A stretch of 64,000 bases of DNA, from the NCBI RefSeq assembly GCF_052324685.1, contig NC_135225.1, positions 14,464,110 through 14,528,109 of the forward strand, in the 5' to 3' direction. Both the position numbers and the translations under genes were made by a program. The notes below the pieces were generated by a model that was not told the origin of the DNA, searched no databases, and was given only the letters and a program-made list of their open reading frames with translations. This document shows, in pieces, positions 31,650 to 64,000 of the stretch (its first letter is position 1; every line of letters begins with the position of its first letter). Origin of the DNA: Brachyhypopomus gauderio (Eukaryota > Chordata > Actinopteri > Gymnotiformes > Hypopomidae).

Positions 31650-34600
31650 AAAGCTCTGTCTCTCGGAAATTGAGAATGTGCAGGAAAATGTGAGGACCTT
31701 TACCACAAGAAAATGGCTGCATTGGAAGTTTCAAAATGTCTGGCAACCTACTGTCTGGGGTCATTTCATTTTGTTGGTGGTTTATTAATATTTTAGCTAT
31801 GTTAGTGTATTTGGGGATGTAAAGATCTCTGTCTGATCGCTTCATTGGGACTGGCTCATAATGTTGTTGGACAATGCGTTTTTTGTTGTTGTTGTTTCGG
31901 CTGTTATTTTGTTGTTTTCCAGCAAACCAGAAAGAATTCCCAAGCTAATCACCAAGTCTTACAGATATGCAAGAACAAGTGTATCAAGTAGCAGGGGGAC
32001 CAAATATATACATACACAAAAAGTTCCTTAGCTATGTGAGGTTTCGCCCTCTGGTGGATTGGCTGTACGCAATTATATGGAATAAGGTACAAAATACAAA
32101 CAATGGCAAAATAAAAGTCTGAAAATCATGACATCGTAACTCTTTTATTGTGACTCAGAATCAACTCATAATATTCTGAACATCTTCAGAGGTTTATGGG
32201 ATAGTTAAAAATTACGATTTAAAAGAGTAATTATCCAAAATCTTTTGACTCATCTTTGACTCCTCACCTTGCATTGAATTACCCCTGGTACAGTTATCAG
32301 GGAGCCATTTTGTATTATATGTCATGTTGTTATGCTGAGACCATTGTTGTAATGTTACAGAAGGATAATGGTTACAGAAGCACTCCGGATGGTTACATAA
32401 GTTCAGCAGAGTCACCTGAGTCCTGCGCACTGTTTTTGGTTTGTTTATTTGCCCATCAGCCTTTATGTGCAGGCGTTCCTTTGTTTGCTTTCCACGGCTA
32501 TGAGCTGAAGATGGAGCGAACAGCAGAACCCGTGGAGTGTGTTTATCCTCGTCACTGGATATAAACACCAACACACCAGTTACACTGGCTTTCTGCTTCC
32601 AAAACAGACCTGTGTGCCACTTCAGACTAAGCATGTGGTGAAGCCTGCTAACACCTCACAAGGCTGGGAGTGTCTCCACACGCCTTTTACCCCATGGGCT
32701 GTGGAGACTGAGAGTGATGGGCCAGCTGTCAGATCACAGATGATTGTGTCTAAATGCAGCTCATTTCAGCATCTCCTTTTTCCACTTCTGTTTGTCTTCG
32801 CGTGGGTCTCCATAGTAACATGCTGTGCACTTTCACGGGCCTTCTTGTGTGTGTGTGAGTGTTTTCTCTTCCTAGTGGATCCTGAAAGCTGCAGAGCTCC
32901 AGGAAGCAGTAATTAAAGCCGTTCATTCAGAATTGGCTCTCCTTATCAGCCGCACACCCAGAGCACTCAGTAAATACGTGGCTGCATTTACCCACACTCC
33001 CATCCCAGCCCTTCTGCCCTGCCTCTCTCTCCCTCATTTCTCCGTCAGTCTGCCCTCTCTTTCTACTCTCCCTTCTCTTACCCAATCTCCTCTCTCCCTC
33101 TTTCTCCTCTCTTTTGCCCCTTTTTCTCCTCACTCTGTTTCTCTTTCTTCTCTTGCCCCTTTCTCTCCTCTTTCTTTATTCTCTTGCCCCTCTCTCCTTC
33201 TCTTCTATATTTGATTGTATTGTTCTGCATCTTCCAATTTGTTCACATAAAATGGCTGTCACATACCATAATCTGAACCCTGTGCGATGTGTTACAATCT
33301 CAACAAAGCATCCTGGAAGTCTTTTTTGAAGCCAGAACTCTGGGAAGTAACGTGTTCTGCGTCAGTTGTTCTCTGTCAATGTGTTCTTCCAGGTTTACGA
33401 TACTAGATTTGCTTTGTTTCATACATGATATTGACTGGCGTGGGTGTGTTTGTGTAATTATATTAAGGGTCACATGTCTTAGGCATACACTGTGTCCTGT
33501 TATTGAGTACTTATGGAAATAGACCTATGACATGTATATTATGTCATATCATAACACATTTCATAACATGTGAACTTGTTTGTTATTAAACAAAGTTATA
33601 AACAGGTAAATCATTAGTAAGTCCTTTTAAAAAAATGATGGTGTGTTAACCTGATTAGGGTCAACTTACATCGCAGTTGATTATATGTTTATCAGCAATG
33701 GCTGTAGGCACCTGAGGGCAGAAACACACATCTCTGCACACACATGTTCACTTGTCAAGCCCTTCATTTATACCATCTCATTTATGGCTTCATACTCAAA
33801 CACAGGTGCATAAAACTGCACTGAACACGAGATGCTTCAGTACTTACTGACAATTTGTGTGCAAACGTAAAAATCTTGCATTGTAAACACTTGGGTGGAC
33901 ATGCTGTTAGTGCGATGCTTTGTGAGTTTGTGAGTGTTTGCTCTCTCCTACAGATCTGTGGATGTTTTACCCTGTTGTAGTGCAGCAGCTGTTGTATGTT
34001 CATGCTCAACAATGGAAACCCAACCGGAGTCTCCCAGAGAGCAAGAGAATGCCCTCATTCATTCATCTCCAGTGGGAACCCTGGGCCTGCTTGCCATACT
34101 GGAATATCACTATCACTGCCCCAATGCCAGGTAACGAGACCAGAATAACCAGATCGGTCTCACAAAATGGGAGCCAATGGAGCCGTGTCCAAAGAACAAT
34201 GAATAATTAGTATACATTGCCCTTTTTAATGCAATGCTTTTTACTGCTTTGTTTTGCTTGTGTTTGTTTTAGGTCATGCGCAGGTGTGGACCCGTGACAT
34301 GTTATTCGCTTGGCCGTGCTGTTTCCGCTCTCATGCTGCTGAAGTCTTTGTTTGCGCTGTTCTTGTATACCCAGGGACGTAAGCAGCCCAAGCTCCTGCT
34401 CCTGCTTCCAAAAACAGAACCCTCTTCCACCCAGGACACGGGTTGTGCAGTGAGGGCCTGTCATGGAGTCAGTCCTCCAAAACCCCTGCTCATTAGCTCA
34501 GTATTGCCCAGGGGACAGTTCATGTCCAGGGGGACAGTTCACCAGGACACTGCTTCTCTCCCACCCAGAGCACCATCACTCTAGAACGCGTCTAAGAGCA

Positions 34601-36220
34601 TATAGTGTGAATAAAACTTGTACTCCTTTAGCACTGTAAGAGGAATCACCTCTGTGTTTTCTATATAGACACATATGGCTGTTGAGAGCCATTGCTTGGT
34701 TTATTTTTTCCCTCATGCTTCTAACTTAATAGTCATGAAAGCTCCTTTTTAGCAGATAGTACTTCATGAGGGCAAAGGCTGAGCAGTGTTGGTGTGAACA
34801 GTCTTTCAGTGTTGACTCAGGCATCAGAAACATTTATGACATCATCTGAGGCGTGAGGTTTTGTCCACATGATACAGTCCCTCCCCTCTGTTTAATATTA
34901 ACTTACACACAGGTCCCATATTAGCAAATGTTAGAAACTTATTTCAGTAATAAAATAAAAGTAATTCCATTTCTGTTCGGTTTTACCCTATTCTCTCTCA
35001 CTGTAACTCAGCCTGCATTAGAGATTATCTTTTTGAAGTTGTCACCTGTGTGTGTGTTTACTGCTTCTATATGTGTGTTTGCTAAGAGCTTAGCTTTCCA
35101 TAGCTTCTGTTCCTATTGCCTCTTGGCTCCCGTTTTTAGGTTATCATTCATGTGGTCACTCACCCCTAGTCCCGCTAGACCTGTGTTCTGTTCAAAGGAA
35201 AATAATTTTTTCCCAGAGGATCACTGGCTCTTTGAGAGAGGAATGCTGCATAGCAACCTGGAAAAGCTGTGTGGACCAGGGCAGATCTGTGAGGACCAGG
35301 AGCAGTGAACATCAATGTGAATCTGCAGTACATCTGTGAACGGTACTGAATGGTACTGAATGGGTTCTTTTGGACTAGTTACTGCTAATAGCTATTGGGG
35401 ATATGCAGTATTTCACTACAGAGGGTTATATCTTCTGTTTGTAAATCATGCTGCTGTAATCTACCATCACACTCTGGAGAGTGGCTTGCTGCAAGGGCTG
35501 ATGGGATATGTTGCTTTTACACTGACTTTACTGCTGTGGTTGTTTCCTGGTGACGCTCTCCTGTTATGGCAGTCCCAGATAACCCCGAGAAACGCTGATG
35601 CTTTTCAGGGCCGCACAACTTTCTTCCCTCTGGGTTAAATTTCACAGCATCCCATCCACTCCCAAGAACAGCAGGACAGTAATAAGAGTGTATTTATAAC
35701 TGCCCACATGTTTATGCATAAGATTTAACAATAAGGGCAGTTGAGCTGAAGTGGGAAAAGGACTTAGCTATTTGTCCTCTTTGTATTCTCACAGTCTTTA
35801 TATTCCCACAGTTTTTATAGTCTCACAGTTTTTATATTTTCAAAGTCAGGTGTGTAACAGCTCTGCATTATTGTCAGATGCATATTAGCTACCAACACTG
35901 TTCATTTATATGAATTGATAAAGGTGCTACAGTAAAGGTGCTATTTATCTACATTATCCTTTTTGTTTCTTGACTTTATTTTCATCTCTTACTCTCTCTC
36001 ACTTACTTTTTCCACTCTCTTTCACTCCATTGAACAGGCATAGCAGTGCAGTAGAAGGGGGCGGTGCTCATTGTCTCTCCTGAGGCAGGTAAGTGGGCGG
36101 AGCTACCTGTGCTGAGCTGAGAGAGCCTGTGTACACAGCAGGAACGAGAGAGCTGCACCTGTTCCTCTTCTCAGCAGCTCTCTCTGTCTGCTTCTTTCTC
36201 TCTCCCCTTGTTTCTCAAAA
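31650..36220. other. Divergent ppa2-arhgef38 spacer
   Basis: Non-coding. GC-rich sequence around 31480-31640 is the likely ppa2 promoter. A pyrimidine-rich tract lies at 33010-33205. The rest is ordinary AT-rich sequence without arrays. Open frames inside are short and unrecognised. Confidence 0.45.
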
Positions 36221-36245
36221 CAGGGGGACACAGTTGGGGGTCATC

Positions 36246-54244
<17,999 letters not shown>

Positions 54245-54576
54245 GACCAGAACGAACCTTTTCTGAGCCTCAGTTCCTGTCCTCCTCCACCATTTTGTTT
54301 TTAAACTCGTTTATCACTTAATGAAGGCCAAACTTGCACTAAGAAACATTCTTAGCACTTTGTATTTCTACCTAAAGTGTTTAATTTGCTACACTGATGA
54401 AGACTATAAATGTATGAGAGAAATTTATTATATTGTCTAGATGGATATATTATATACAGAGCTTAAGACAAATTATTGAAAAGTTAATTTTATAAAATTA
54501 TAAATATCAAAATATATATATCAAAATATCTTTTTCCTATGTACTGATGAATATACTTTGAAAAAATCTCACTTAT

Positions 54577-54589
54577 AATAAAAAATAAA
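54577..54589 (+). other. arhgef38: arhgef38 polyadenylation signals
   Basis: Two AATAAA hexamers (54577-54582 and 54584-54589), about 335 bases past the arhgef38 stop. They are the best candidates for its 3' end and sit about 35 bases from the opposing ints12 signal. Confidence 0.6.
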
Positions 54590-54620
54590 AAGAATTCTTC
54601 CACATTTTGAAAAGATGTTA

Positions 54621-54626
54621 TTTATT
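54621..54626 (-). other. ints12: ints12 polyadenylation signal
   Basis: AATAAA on the minus strand, about 180 bases past the ints12 stop. Cleavage would fall near 54600, meeting or overlapping the arhgef38 3' end. Confidence 0.55.
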
Positions 54627-54805
54627 AAAGGCATCTTTAAAAGCGCAGGTTAGTGCTGTTGCTTTTAGACCAGACGAGGCACAGTTCCACCACAGAGAAC
54701 ACTACATTACCCAGCAGCCCCTACACAGAGAGCATTATATTACCCAGCAGCATCTACACGGAGACATTCAAGTATTAGTTCTGGATTTGTTTGCTCAAAG
54801 TCCGG

Positions 54806-57630
54806 TCACTTCTTCAGCTTCCTCTGTGCAGCCTTCTTCTTCACCATCTGCAGGCGCTTCATGGCGTTCAGCTGGGACTCCTGTGATGTCGGCGTTTTGC
54901 CGTCTGCTGACACTTTGGCCGTGGCGTTACTGTTGTTGTTACTGCTGCTGCTGGCGCTACTATTACCGCCCCCGTTTCCACTGCCATTCACGCCTGAGCC
55001 ACCATTGCCCCCCAGGCCACCGGAGGGCACCGTCCCGGGTGAGACAGAGCCCGTGGCCATCAGCTTGCCCAGGCTCTCGCCGCTGGACGAGCGGCTCAGA
55101 GGCTGCTTGCCCAGCGTGAGAGGGGGAGGTGCCTTCAGCTGCGCCGTGGACGAACCGTTATTCCCGTTACCACTCCCCCCACCGCCAGCACTTCCACCGC
55201 CCCCTGAGGCTTTGGCACTGGGCTTCACATTGGCCAGGGCGGACAGACCCATGGGCTTGGGTCCTGTGGGGGGCTGGGGGGGCTTACTGGCCCCCGGCTT
55301 GCTGCCGGAAGCCCCTGCTGTGGAGGTTTTGGTAAAAGCAGCCCAGCCAGTGAGACCAGAGGGCAGAGACGAGCTGCTCCCCGACGAACTCCCCGACGCC
55401 ACTGTAGACACCTGAGACACACACACACACAGACCAACACACACAGACTAACACACTCTTATCAGGCTCTTAGCAGAAGAGCTGGGATTAAGAAATAGCA
55501 TAGGCAACAGAATCACATTTCATCCAGAATGGATTTAAGAGCGCTGGGTCTATTTAAAAGCCTGTGGCTGGTTTTTTGAGTCAAAATGGCAGACACATGA
55601 AGATGCAAGGATCTCACCTTCACCTCCGTCCTCTTGAAGGCCTGGAAGGACCCTGCTGTAACCTCCGGCTTGGCCTTCAGCTCTGGCTTCTTCACCAGAG
55701 GCTCCTTCACCACGGGAGCAGCAGATAGCGTCACAGCCGGTGCCGCCTTCTGAGGAGGCTTCTGGGGCTTCTGAGCCTGGTGGAGTACAGTATAAACACC
55801 ACCACATATACTGAACCTGATGGAGTACAGTATAAACACACCACATCTCCTGAGCCTGGTGAGTACAGTATAAACACCACCACATATCCTGAGCCTGGTG
55901 GAGTACAGTATAAACACCACCACATCTCCTGAGCCTGGTGGAGTACAGTATAAACACACCACATCTCCTGAACCTGGTGGAGTACAGTATAAACACATCC
56001 ACAGCCTCACTGCTGCTCCCACACACTATTAAACTAGCATCACATGTCCCACAAACACCAGCTTCCACACCATCAGCATGTGTCCTACGAACCCTACAAC
56101 CTCCATTACGGATTACATTAATGCATCACTACATGCTCGACAGGGGGATGGGAAAGCAAAGCCAAGTTTAACCTGAAAGCAGCAGGTCAAATGAGCAGAG
56201 CCTCCGATGAGATTAAAGAGTAAAGGAAACAGCTCGTTTAAAAAGTCTACGGGACCTAGTCTACAAGGTTGTTATTTGAAACAATTTTTTACAGAACTTT
56301 ATGGTAGTGTGACATTCAGTTCTGGCAGCAAGGTTTAACACAGAGGTTCTTTGTACTGATGTAAAACATGCAAGCACATGACAGTACAGGAAAACTGTGA
56401 AAGAGATTAAACTGCAACTACTAAACCAGTATTCTACAGTGTATGTATGTATTAAAACCGGCACTCTACAAAGGTACGTATTTCCAAGTGATTAGTACCA
56501 TGGCCATTCTACTACCATATCTGCTTTCCAGTCCTGGGTATGTGACCCGTGACAGTACATCACATAAAAGGGGGCAAAGCAAACATCTCACCATGCGCTT
56601 CATCTGTCGGGTGCAGCGTGCGCAGTACCAGACCAGACGGGGGTCGTTGACGTCTTTGTCCGTCACCTGAGGCTTGTGACATTCTTGATGGTACAGATTA
56701 TGACACTCTTGACACTCCACAAGCTGATTGCCTGAAGTGACCGTCATCTGTCTGTGCTCAACCAGATTGAGGGCTTAAGCTTAGTGACACGCTAGGATGT
56801 TATCAAAAGTATAGGTAGCATATTACAGCTTGTGTGAATCTGGTTAACGTGACAGACCGGCAGACCACGCAGACGAGTCCCATCTCCATGGCGAAGTCGT
56901 CAGCGTTGGTCTCATCGCTGTAAGTGAAGTCGGCGAGGGGCGGGTCTTTGTGTTGGAAGGTGACGGGGGAGGGGCAGCTCTCTGGCCTGTCCAAACGCTG
57001 CTTCTTCACAACTTCCCCACACTCCACCCGCACCTGCAAGCGAACGTAAACCACGGTCAGCAAGGGCAAGATCAGCCTCCTCAAGGTCAAACACTGCATG
57101 ATGGAAATGTATGTACCACTTGCCGTGTTGGGAACTAGATAAAATAAAATAAAAAAACATGAGGAGCAATTTGAGTGTTTAGGATTTCAGAGCAGAGATC
57201 ACCCACCTTCTCTGCAGGTCTTTTCTCTGCCTCTTTCTTGATTTTCTCCGAGTTGCTGGACTTCCCGCTCCCACTGCTGCTGGAGGAGGATGAGGAGGAG
57301 GATGAGGAAGAGGACGAACTGGATGATGACTTGGTCTCTGGTTTGTTTATTTTGGGTAGCGACACCTTGGTCACCTCGGTTTCCTACAGCAAGGGGAAAC
57401 ATTTTCAGTACCCACACAGAAGCTACAAATAACTTCAGCGAACGTTGAATGGCGTTAGCTAGATCAGCCGGCACCTTTAGTGATGTCCGGTAGACTGAAT
57501 CGCTCCCTCTGGATAAGGACTCGTCCACCAGAGCTTTTAGTTTTTCAGCAGAGTCTTTGCTTTTTGAGTGAAGGTATCCGAGCCCTTTCAGAAAAATAGG
57601 GTCCAACTCGAGACTGACTGTTCCCGCCAT
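54806..57630 (-). CDS. ints12: Integrator complex subunit 12, PHD-finger protein (six coding exons)
   Basis: Nuclear subunit of the Integrator complex, which cleaves snRNA and paused RNA polymerase II transcripts. Coding exons in transcript order: 57630-57475, 57383-57207, 57033-56858, 56751-56592, 55776-55618, 55411-54806. Phases join to 477 aa (human 462). The N-terminal Integrator-binding helix is visible ([19 protein letters not shown]). Exon 2 codes a serine run of about 20 residues written in mixed codons. The C4HC3 PHD finger is at about residues 166-220, from CVVCRQM through YHQECH to YCARCTRQM, all eight metal ligands present. The Ser/Gly/Pro-rich tail ends [18 protein letters not shown], near-identical to human. 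Intron 5 is partly a minisatellite that copies the exon 5 acceptor. Confidence 0.95.
55777..55995 (-). repeat. 39-40-bp minisatellite carrying copies of the ints12 exon 5 acceptor
   Basis: On the minus strand each unit holds TACTGTACTCCACCAG|GCTCAG, matching the real acceptor (exon high end 55776) and the first six exon bases. Copies of the exon hexamer lie at 55811, 55850, 55889, 55929 and 55968 (two read GTTCAG). The real site is the most downstream copy. All lie in intron 4-5 of ints12. Confidence 0.95.
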
Positions 57631-58469
57631 AGCTATGAACACAAGAGGCATCAAACGAGGTCCTCGGGTTTCCAAATACAGTAATGATGAGGCCAAGTGT
57701 CAGCAAAACCGGCCGATATTGAAATGTTACTATACTTTTATCTATTTTAGTCAGACTCAGTAACTTTCCGTCCTAAGCACAACAAACTACGCCCGTGTTA
57801 ATGTGAGACGAGGTTGAGGAGAGACTGGCGACACTACAGAGAAGGACACCGACCTGTACACAGCGAGCTGCTTAGCTTAGCGACCTACCGCCCGGGTGGG
57901 TGACTGTGTGTGTTAGCTAACTACCAATATCTAGCAAAACGTAAATGTTTCATGAGTATACGTGACCTGACCTTCCTTACATAAGCGTCCTGGGCGTATA
58001 GCGTACTATATATTCAACATGCATAGAAATAAAATCGCCGTTTAATAAAATAAACTAAAATAAACTCCAGCTAGATAGGTGAGATTTCTCCCGAGATGAC
58101 GCCAGGTCCCCCTAGTTTAAAAGTAGGACGGAAACAAGGCACGACACTTCTTTATCCTCCTCGTCTCTTACGTTTCACAGAAAGAAAGGGAACCCACATT
58201 AATCCTTAATGCATTTAAACATTTTATTTTGCTCATAAACATATTTTCATACACGTGTAATAAATCAAATTGTTCTCAAAATCTTTTAAAAAATCGAGTT
58301 ATCATCACATAAGTCGGTATCTAAAAAATGTTACACAGGGAAGTACGGATTCTCAATATTTTGATGGTCCTTTTCACGTTGTCCTTTCACCTGTTATCCT
58401 TGTTAAATTGTTGTGTATCATATTAGCACAAATAATAATAAATATGTCAAGACAAAGTAAGTGTTAGAG
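57631..58469. other. ints12 upstream region
   Basis: Non-coding spacer upstream of the ints12 start. The first 270 bases are moderately GC-rich and probably hold the ints12 5' UTR and promoter. The rest is AT-rich with no recognised element. No trace of GSTCD, the expected neighbour in human. Confidence 0.4.
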
Positions 58470-58811
58470 TGTCCCGGCGCTGTAGCGGTGCCGGGCGGCA
58501 GCAGGAAGTGCTCCGGGCTCCGCCACAGTCGTATCAGTGTAAGAGGCTGATTGGCTTCGCCCGTGTGACGGGGCTCTTCTCACAGATTACAGGGGTTAGA
58601 CAATAAAATTGAAGATATCGCTGTCAAAATCTGTTATAACCCGGGATATCCAGTTAGGAAGGTCAACGGCGACCACTTTGGACGTTGGGTTGGAGTCGTA
58701 CATGAGGAATAGACATAACTAGGTAGCAACACCATCTGAAATATATTCGACGTGTGGTGGACGTGATTAATATTTAGTCACTGTGATTAATAAGACAGGT
58801 CCATCAAAAGG
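58470..58811 (+). promoter_or_regulatory. GC-rich promoter-like stretch and candidate alternative first exon
   Basis: GC-rich block at 58470-58600 with an ATTGG (inverted CCAAT) and ETS-like GGAAG, followed by a strong donor AAAAG|GTAGGT at 58811/58812. It could be an alternative g3bp2 5' exon. The minus strand of 58607-58730 also holds an open frame (see findings). No product can be named. Confidence 0.3.
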
Positions 58812-59404
58812 TAGGTGGCTCGTGTTATTTAAGCCGTAAATTAACTAGAGCTAGCTAACTTAACCCTAGCTACTAGCTAAAACTGCAGTTTACGGATATG
58901 TTTTGCTCATTTATTTGTCACGGTAATTGGGGAACTTTTCTCAGTGCAACTGGATGGCCATGGTCATCATTACGTCTAGTTTCACCCCACAGTTAAAGTG
59001 CATAACAGTTCATACTGTAGCCAGCGAGATCATTAATATATCTGGTCATTGGTTGTATTTCACGCGTGTTTGTCTAATTGTTTCACTAACTGCTGCCGTT
59101 ATGGCACCGATGGTTGATAATACGTTAGTACAGAGCTGGTTGTCTGCACATCTCGTCCTTTCGCAGGTTAAAAGCGCACAGCATTTATCATTGACATCAC
59201 TGCCAACCCTGCCAGCCAACTGCCCTGCGACCGGACAATGTGTTAAAGACACTTTCCACTTTGGCATTTCAGCAGACATCCCGTGTGATTAACCGATATT
59301 ATTCGCCACGTCGTCGGTAGCGTGATTATAGCAGTAATATTATATATATTTTGCGTTATAAGTCAGTGGTTAATGTCGCCGCACGCGATGACGGAGGAAG
59401 AGAG

Positions 59405-59516
59405 ACGACGTCACGCGCTGACGTCACCGCCCGTAACTGGACGTGAAACTCCGAGCAAAATAAATGGCTGCTAAAATAATTTTGCGAAACATTTGAGGCG
59501 CTACTGCTGGTGATCT
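59405..59516 (+). promoter_or_regulatory. g3bp2: g3bp2 promoter with cAMP-response element and candidate first exon
   Basis: CpG-rich stretch with a perfect CRE palindrome TGACGTCA at 59419-59426 and a second GACGTCAC just upstream. A good 5' splice site (T|GTAAGC) after 59516 could end a non-coding first exon that joins the acceptor at 60462. Motifs are seen; transcription is inferred. Confidence 0.4.
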
Positions 59517-60485
59517 GTAAGCTTGACGCTAGACCGTGTCTGCCGTCGATCGTGGTGCGTATTGATCTTGATCTGTTACCTCGTTTCCTTTAATCAAGCG
59601 GTTTCGTTTTTGTTTTCCTCCTGGGCATTTTCAGCTCGTGCGTACACAAGACTCCGAATTTACTTTGTGCGTTTCACATTTTGAGATTGTAGATTCAAGT
59701 GCACGACCATTTCGAAAATGCAATGTAAAGAAAATTATGTTTTTACAATTAATTCTGTAATACATTTCATCGAATGATTTTGGAAAAATGTTAGGTTGTG
59801 GGCTTTTTTACATTACATTATTTTAGTACAATTTACAATGACCTATTTCTCAGGCACTCAGCTATAGGCCCAGATATTTTATCAGCAGGGGGTTTCCAGG
59901 TGTGGTTACCTTGCTGTACTGGACAAATTCCTGTTTTCATTCTTCTAAAATAGAAACTGAAACCCTGCTAACCAGTAGAGATGCTGATGTTAAAATTGTG
60001 GACACCTCTGAAAATCCTCTCTTAAACATTGCACCTCCATTGTCTCCTACTGAGCATGGAAGATGCAGAAATTTTCCTCTGGCCTTAGTAAGATCTTTTT
60101 GTAACTTGCAACTAAGTTTATTTTGTATTCAGTGCCATTGCCAGTCTGCAGTGATCCACAACCACACCAGGTCCTCACGCATCAAACGATAAGCTCATAT
60201 CACTCCAATTCTTCATCAGGTGCACTGGTCACTGCGTTATTTACCACATCTAGTTTTAAATCAGTCCAGTAGTCTCAGCCCAGTCTGATCTGTTTAATTC
60301 GCTTTTTCTAGTGCCTTCTCCTCTCCTGTCACTGAGGACATTTGTACACCTCCCATCTCCAGCCCATATTGTAGTGTGTAAACGTATAGCTACTACTGTG
60401 TTTCGTACAACGCTCATTTGCATACTGGTGTGCATACTACAGCTATTGTTCTTGTGCTGCAGACTCCGGATTCGTTGGCAAAGAA

Positions 60486-63394
<2,909 letters not shown>

Positions 63395-64000
63395 GTGACC
63401 CTCCTTGATTGTCCTGAAGCTGGTATTCCGTACCTCCCCCTCTCGGAGGATCACTGAGGCAGGGCACTCCTACTAACCCAGCCAACTTCCTCCTCCTTAA
63501 TTATTAACACACAGGGAGCGTTATAAAGACCAGGGTGGTGTCCAGAGGAGCCGTGGACAGCTGAAACATTCATGCCTGCCTTTGTGATGTGGCGCTAGTG
63601 TTTTAGTCCTGGCAGAGGGTGCGGGGACTGGGCACTCAGGTGTGCAGGCAGGTGACACACACCTGTGAGATGACACCTGAGTCAACCACCCGTCTCGGGC
63701 GAGACGGCTGATATTAATGCAGCAGGAACCACAGACGTCTGAGGTTACAGCGCTGACGGTGGTATTGTTCACAAGCCACGCCCATGCCTGTGGGTCAGGT
63801 GAAGAACCACGTGCTGTATGAGGATGAGGGGGACGAGTCATTAATTCAGAATTTGCATATTAAAATATGCACGCCTGCATGAGCAGGTGTGGTGCAACTG
63901 GCTTCACAAGCTGTTATGCTAGTGAAAACTTTAACAGCATTATATAATTACACCTGGTTTATTAGAGGAATAAATAATGGATATTTTTACATAACTACAC
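63395..64000 (+). other. g3bp2: g3bp2 intron, right edge
   Basis: Non-coding after the donor at 63394. I see no exon, array or recognised mobile element. Confidence 0.5.

Overview
This is vertebrate nuclear DNA, almost certainly from a ray-finned fish. The genes have many exons with GT-AG introns, the window is saturated with (TG)n/(CA)n microsatellites and minisatellites, and it carries fish-type retroposon debris. I could not name a species; an ostariophysan is only a weak guess from the repeat style. I rebuilt five protein-coding genes by joining exons at GT-AG borders with consistent phase. Family assignments rest on recognised protein sequence, not on a search.

Layout: 1-16136 is the 5' flank or first-intron territory of tet2 (repeat arrays, a long inverted repeat, LINE debris, one TATA/CCAAT promoter-like spot). 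tet2 (+) has nine coding exons at 16181-24323 and a long 3' UTR to about 27.1 kb. ppa2 (-) has twelve coding exons at 31546-27657. After a 4.5-kb spacer, arhgef38 (+) has fourteen coding exons at 36246-54244. ints12 (-) has six coding exons at 57630-54806. g3bp2 (+) starts at 60486 and runs off the right end after its seventh visible coding exon. Order and orientation of tet2, ppa2, arhgef38 and ints12 match human 4q24. In human the next gene is GSTCD, whereas here it is g3bp2, so a synteny break lies between about 57.7 and 60.4 kb.

The genes are not a pathway: a 5-methylcytosine dioxygenase, a mitochondrial pyrophosphatase, a Rho guanine-nucleotide exchange factor, an Integrator subunit and a stress-granule RNA-binding protein. 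They are packed tail-to-tail (tet2/ppa2, arhgef38/ints12) and head-to-head (ppa2/arhgef38, ints12/g3bp2).

The most unusual content is the relation between tandem repeats and splice sites. In ppa2 a 54-bp minisatellite is built from the end of exon 5 plus its 5' splice site, giving twelve extra donor copies. In ints12 a 39-40-bp minisatellite is built from the exon 5 acceptor, giving five extra acceptors. Several other splice sites are embedded in (TG)n tracts. The tet2 3' UTR carries clustered seed matches for miR-29 and miR-26.
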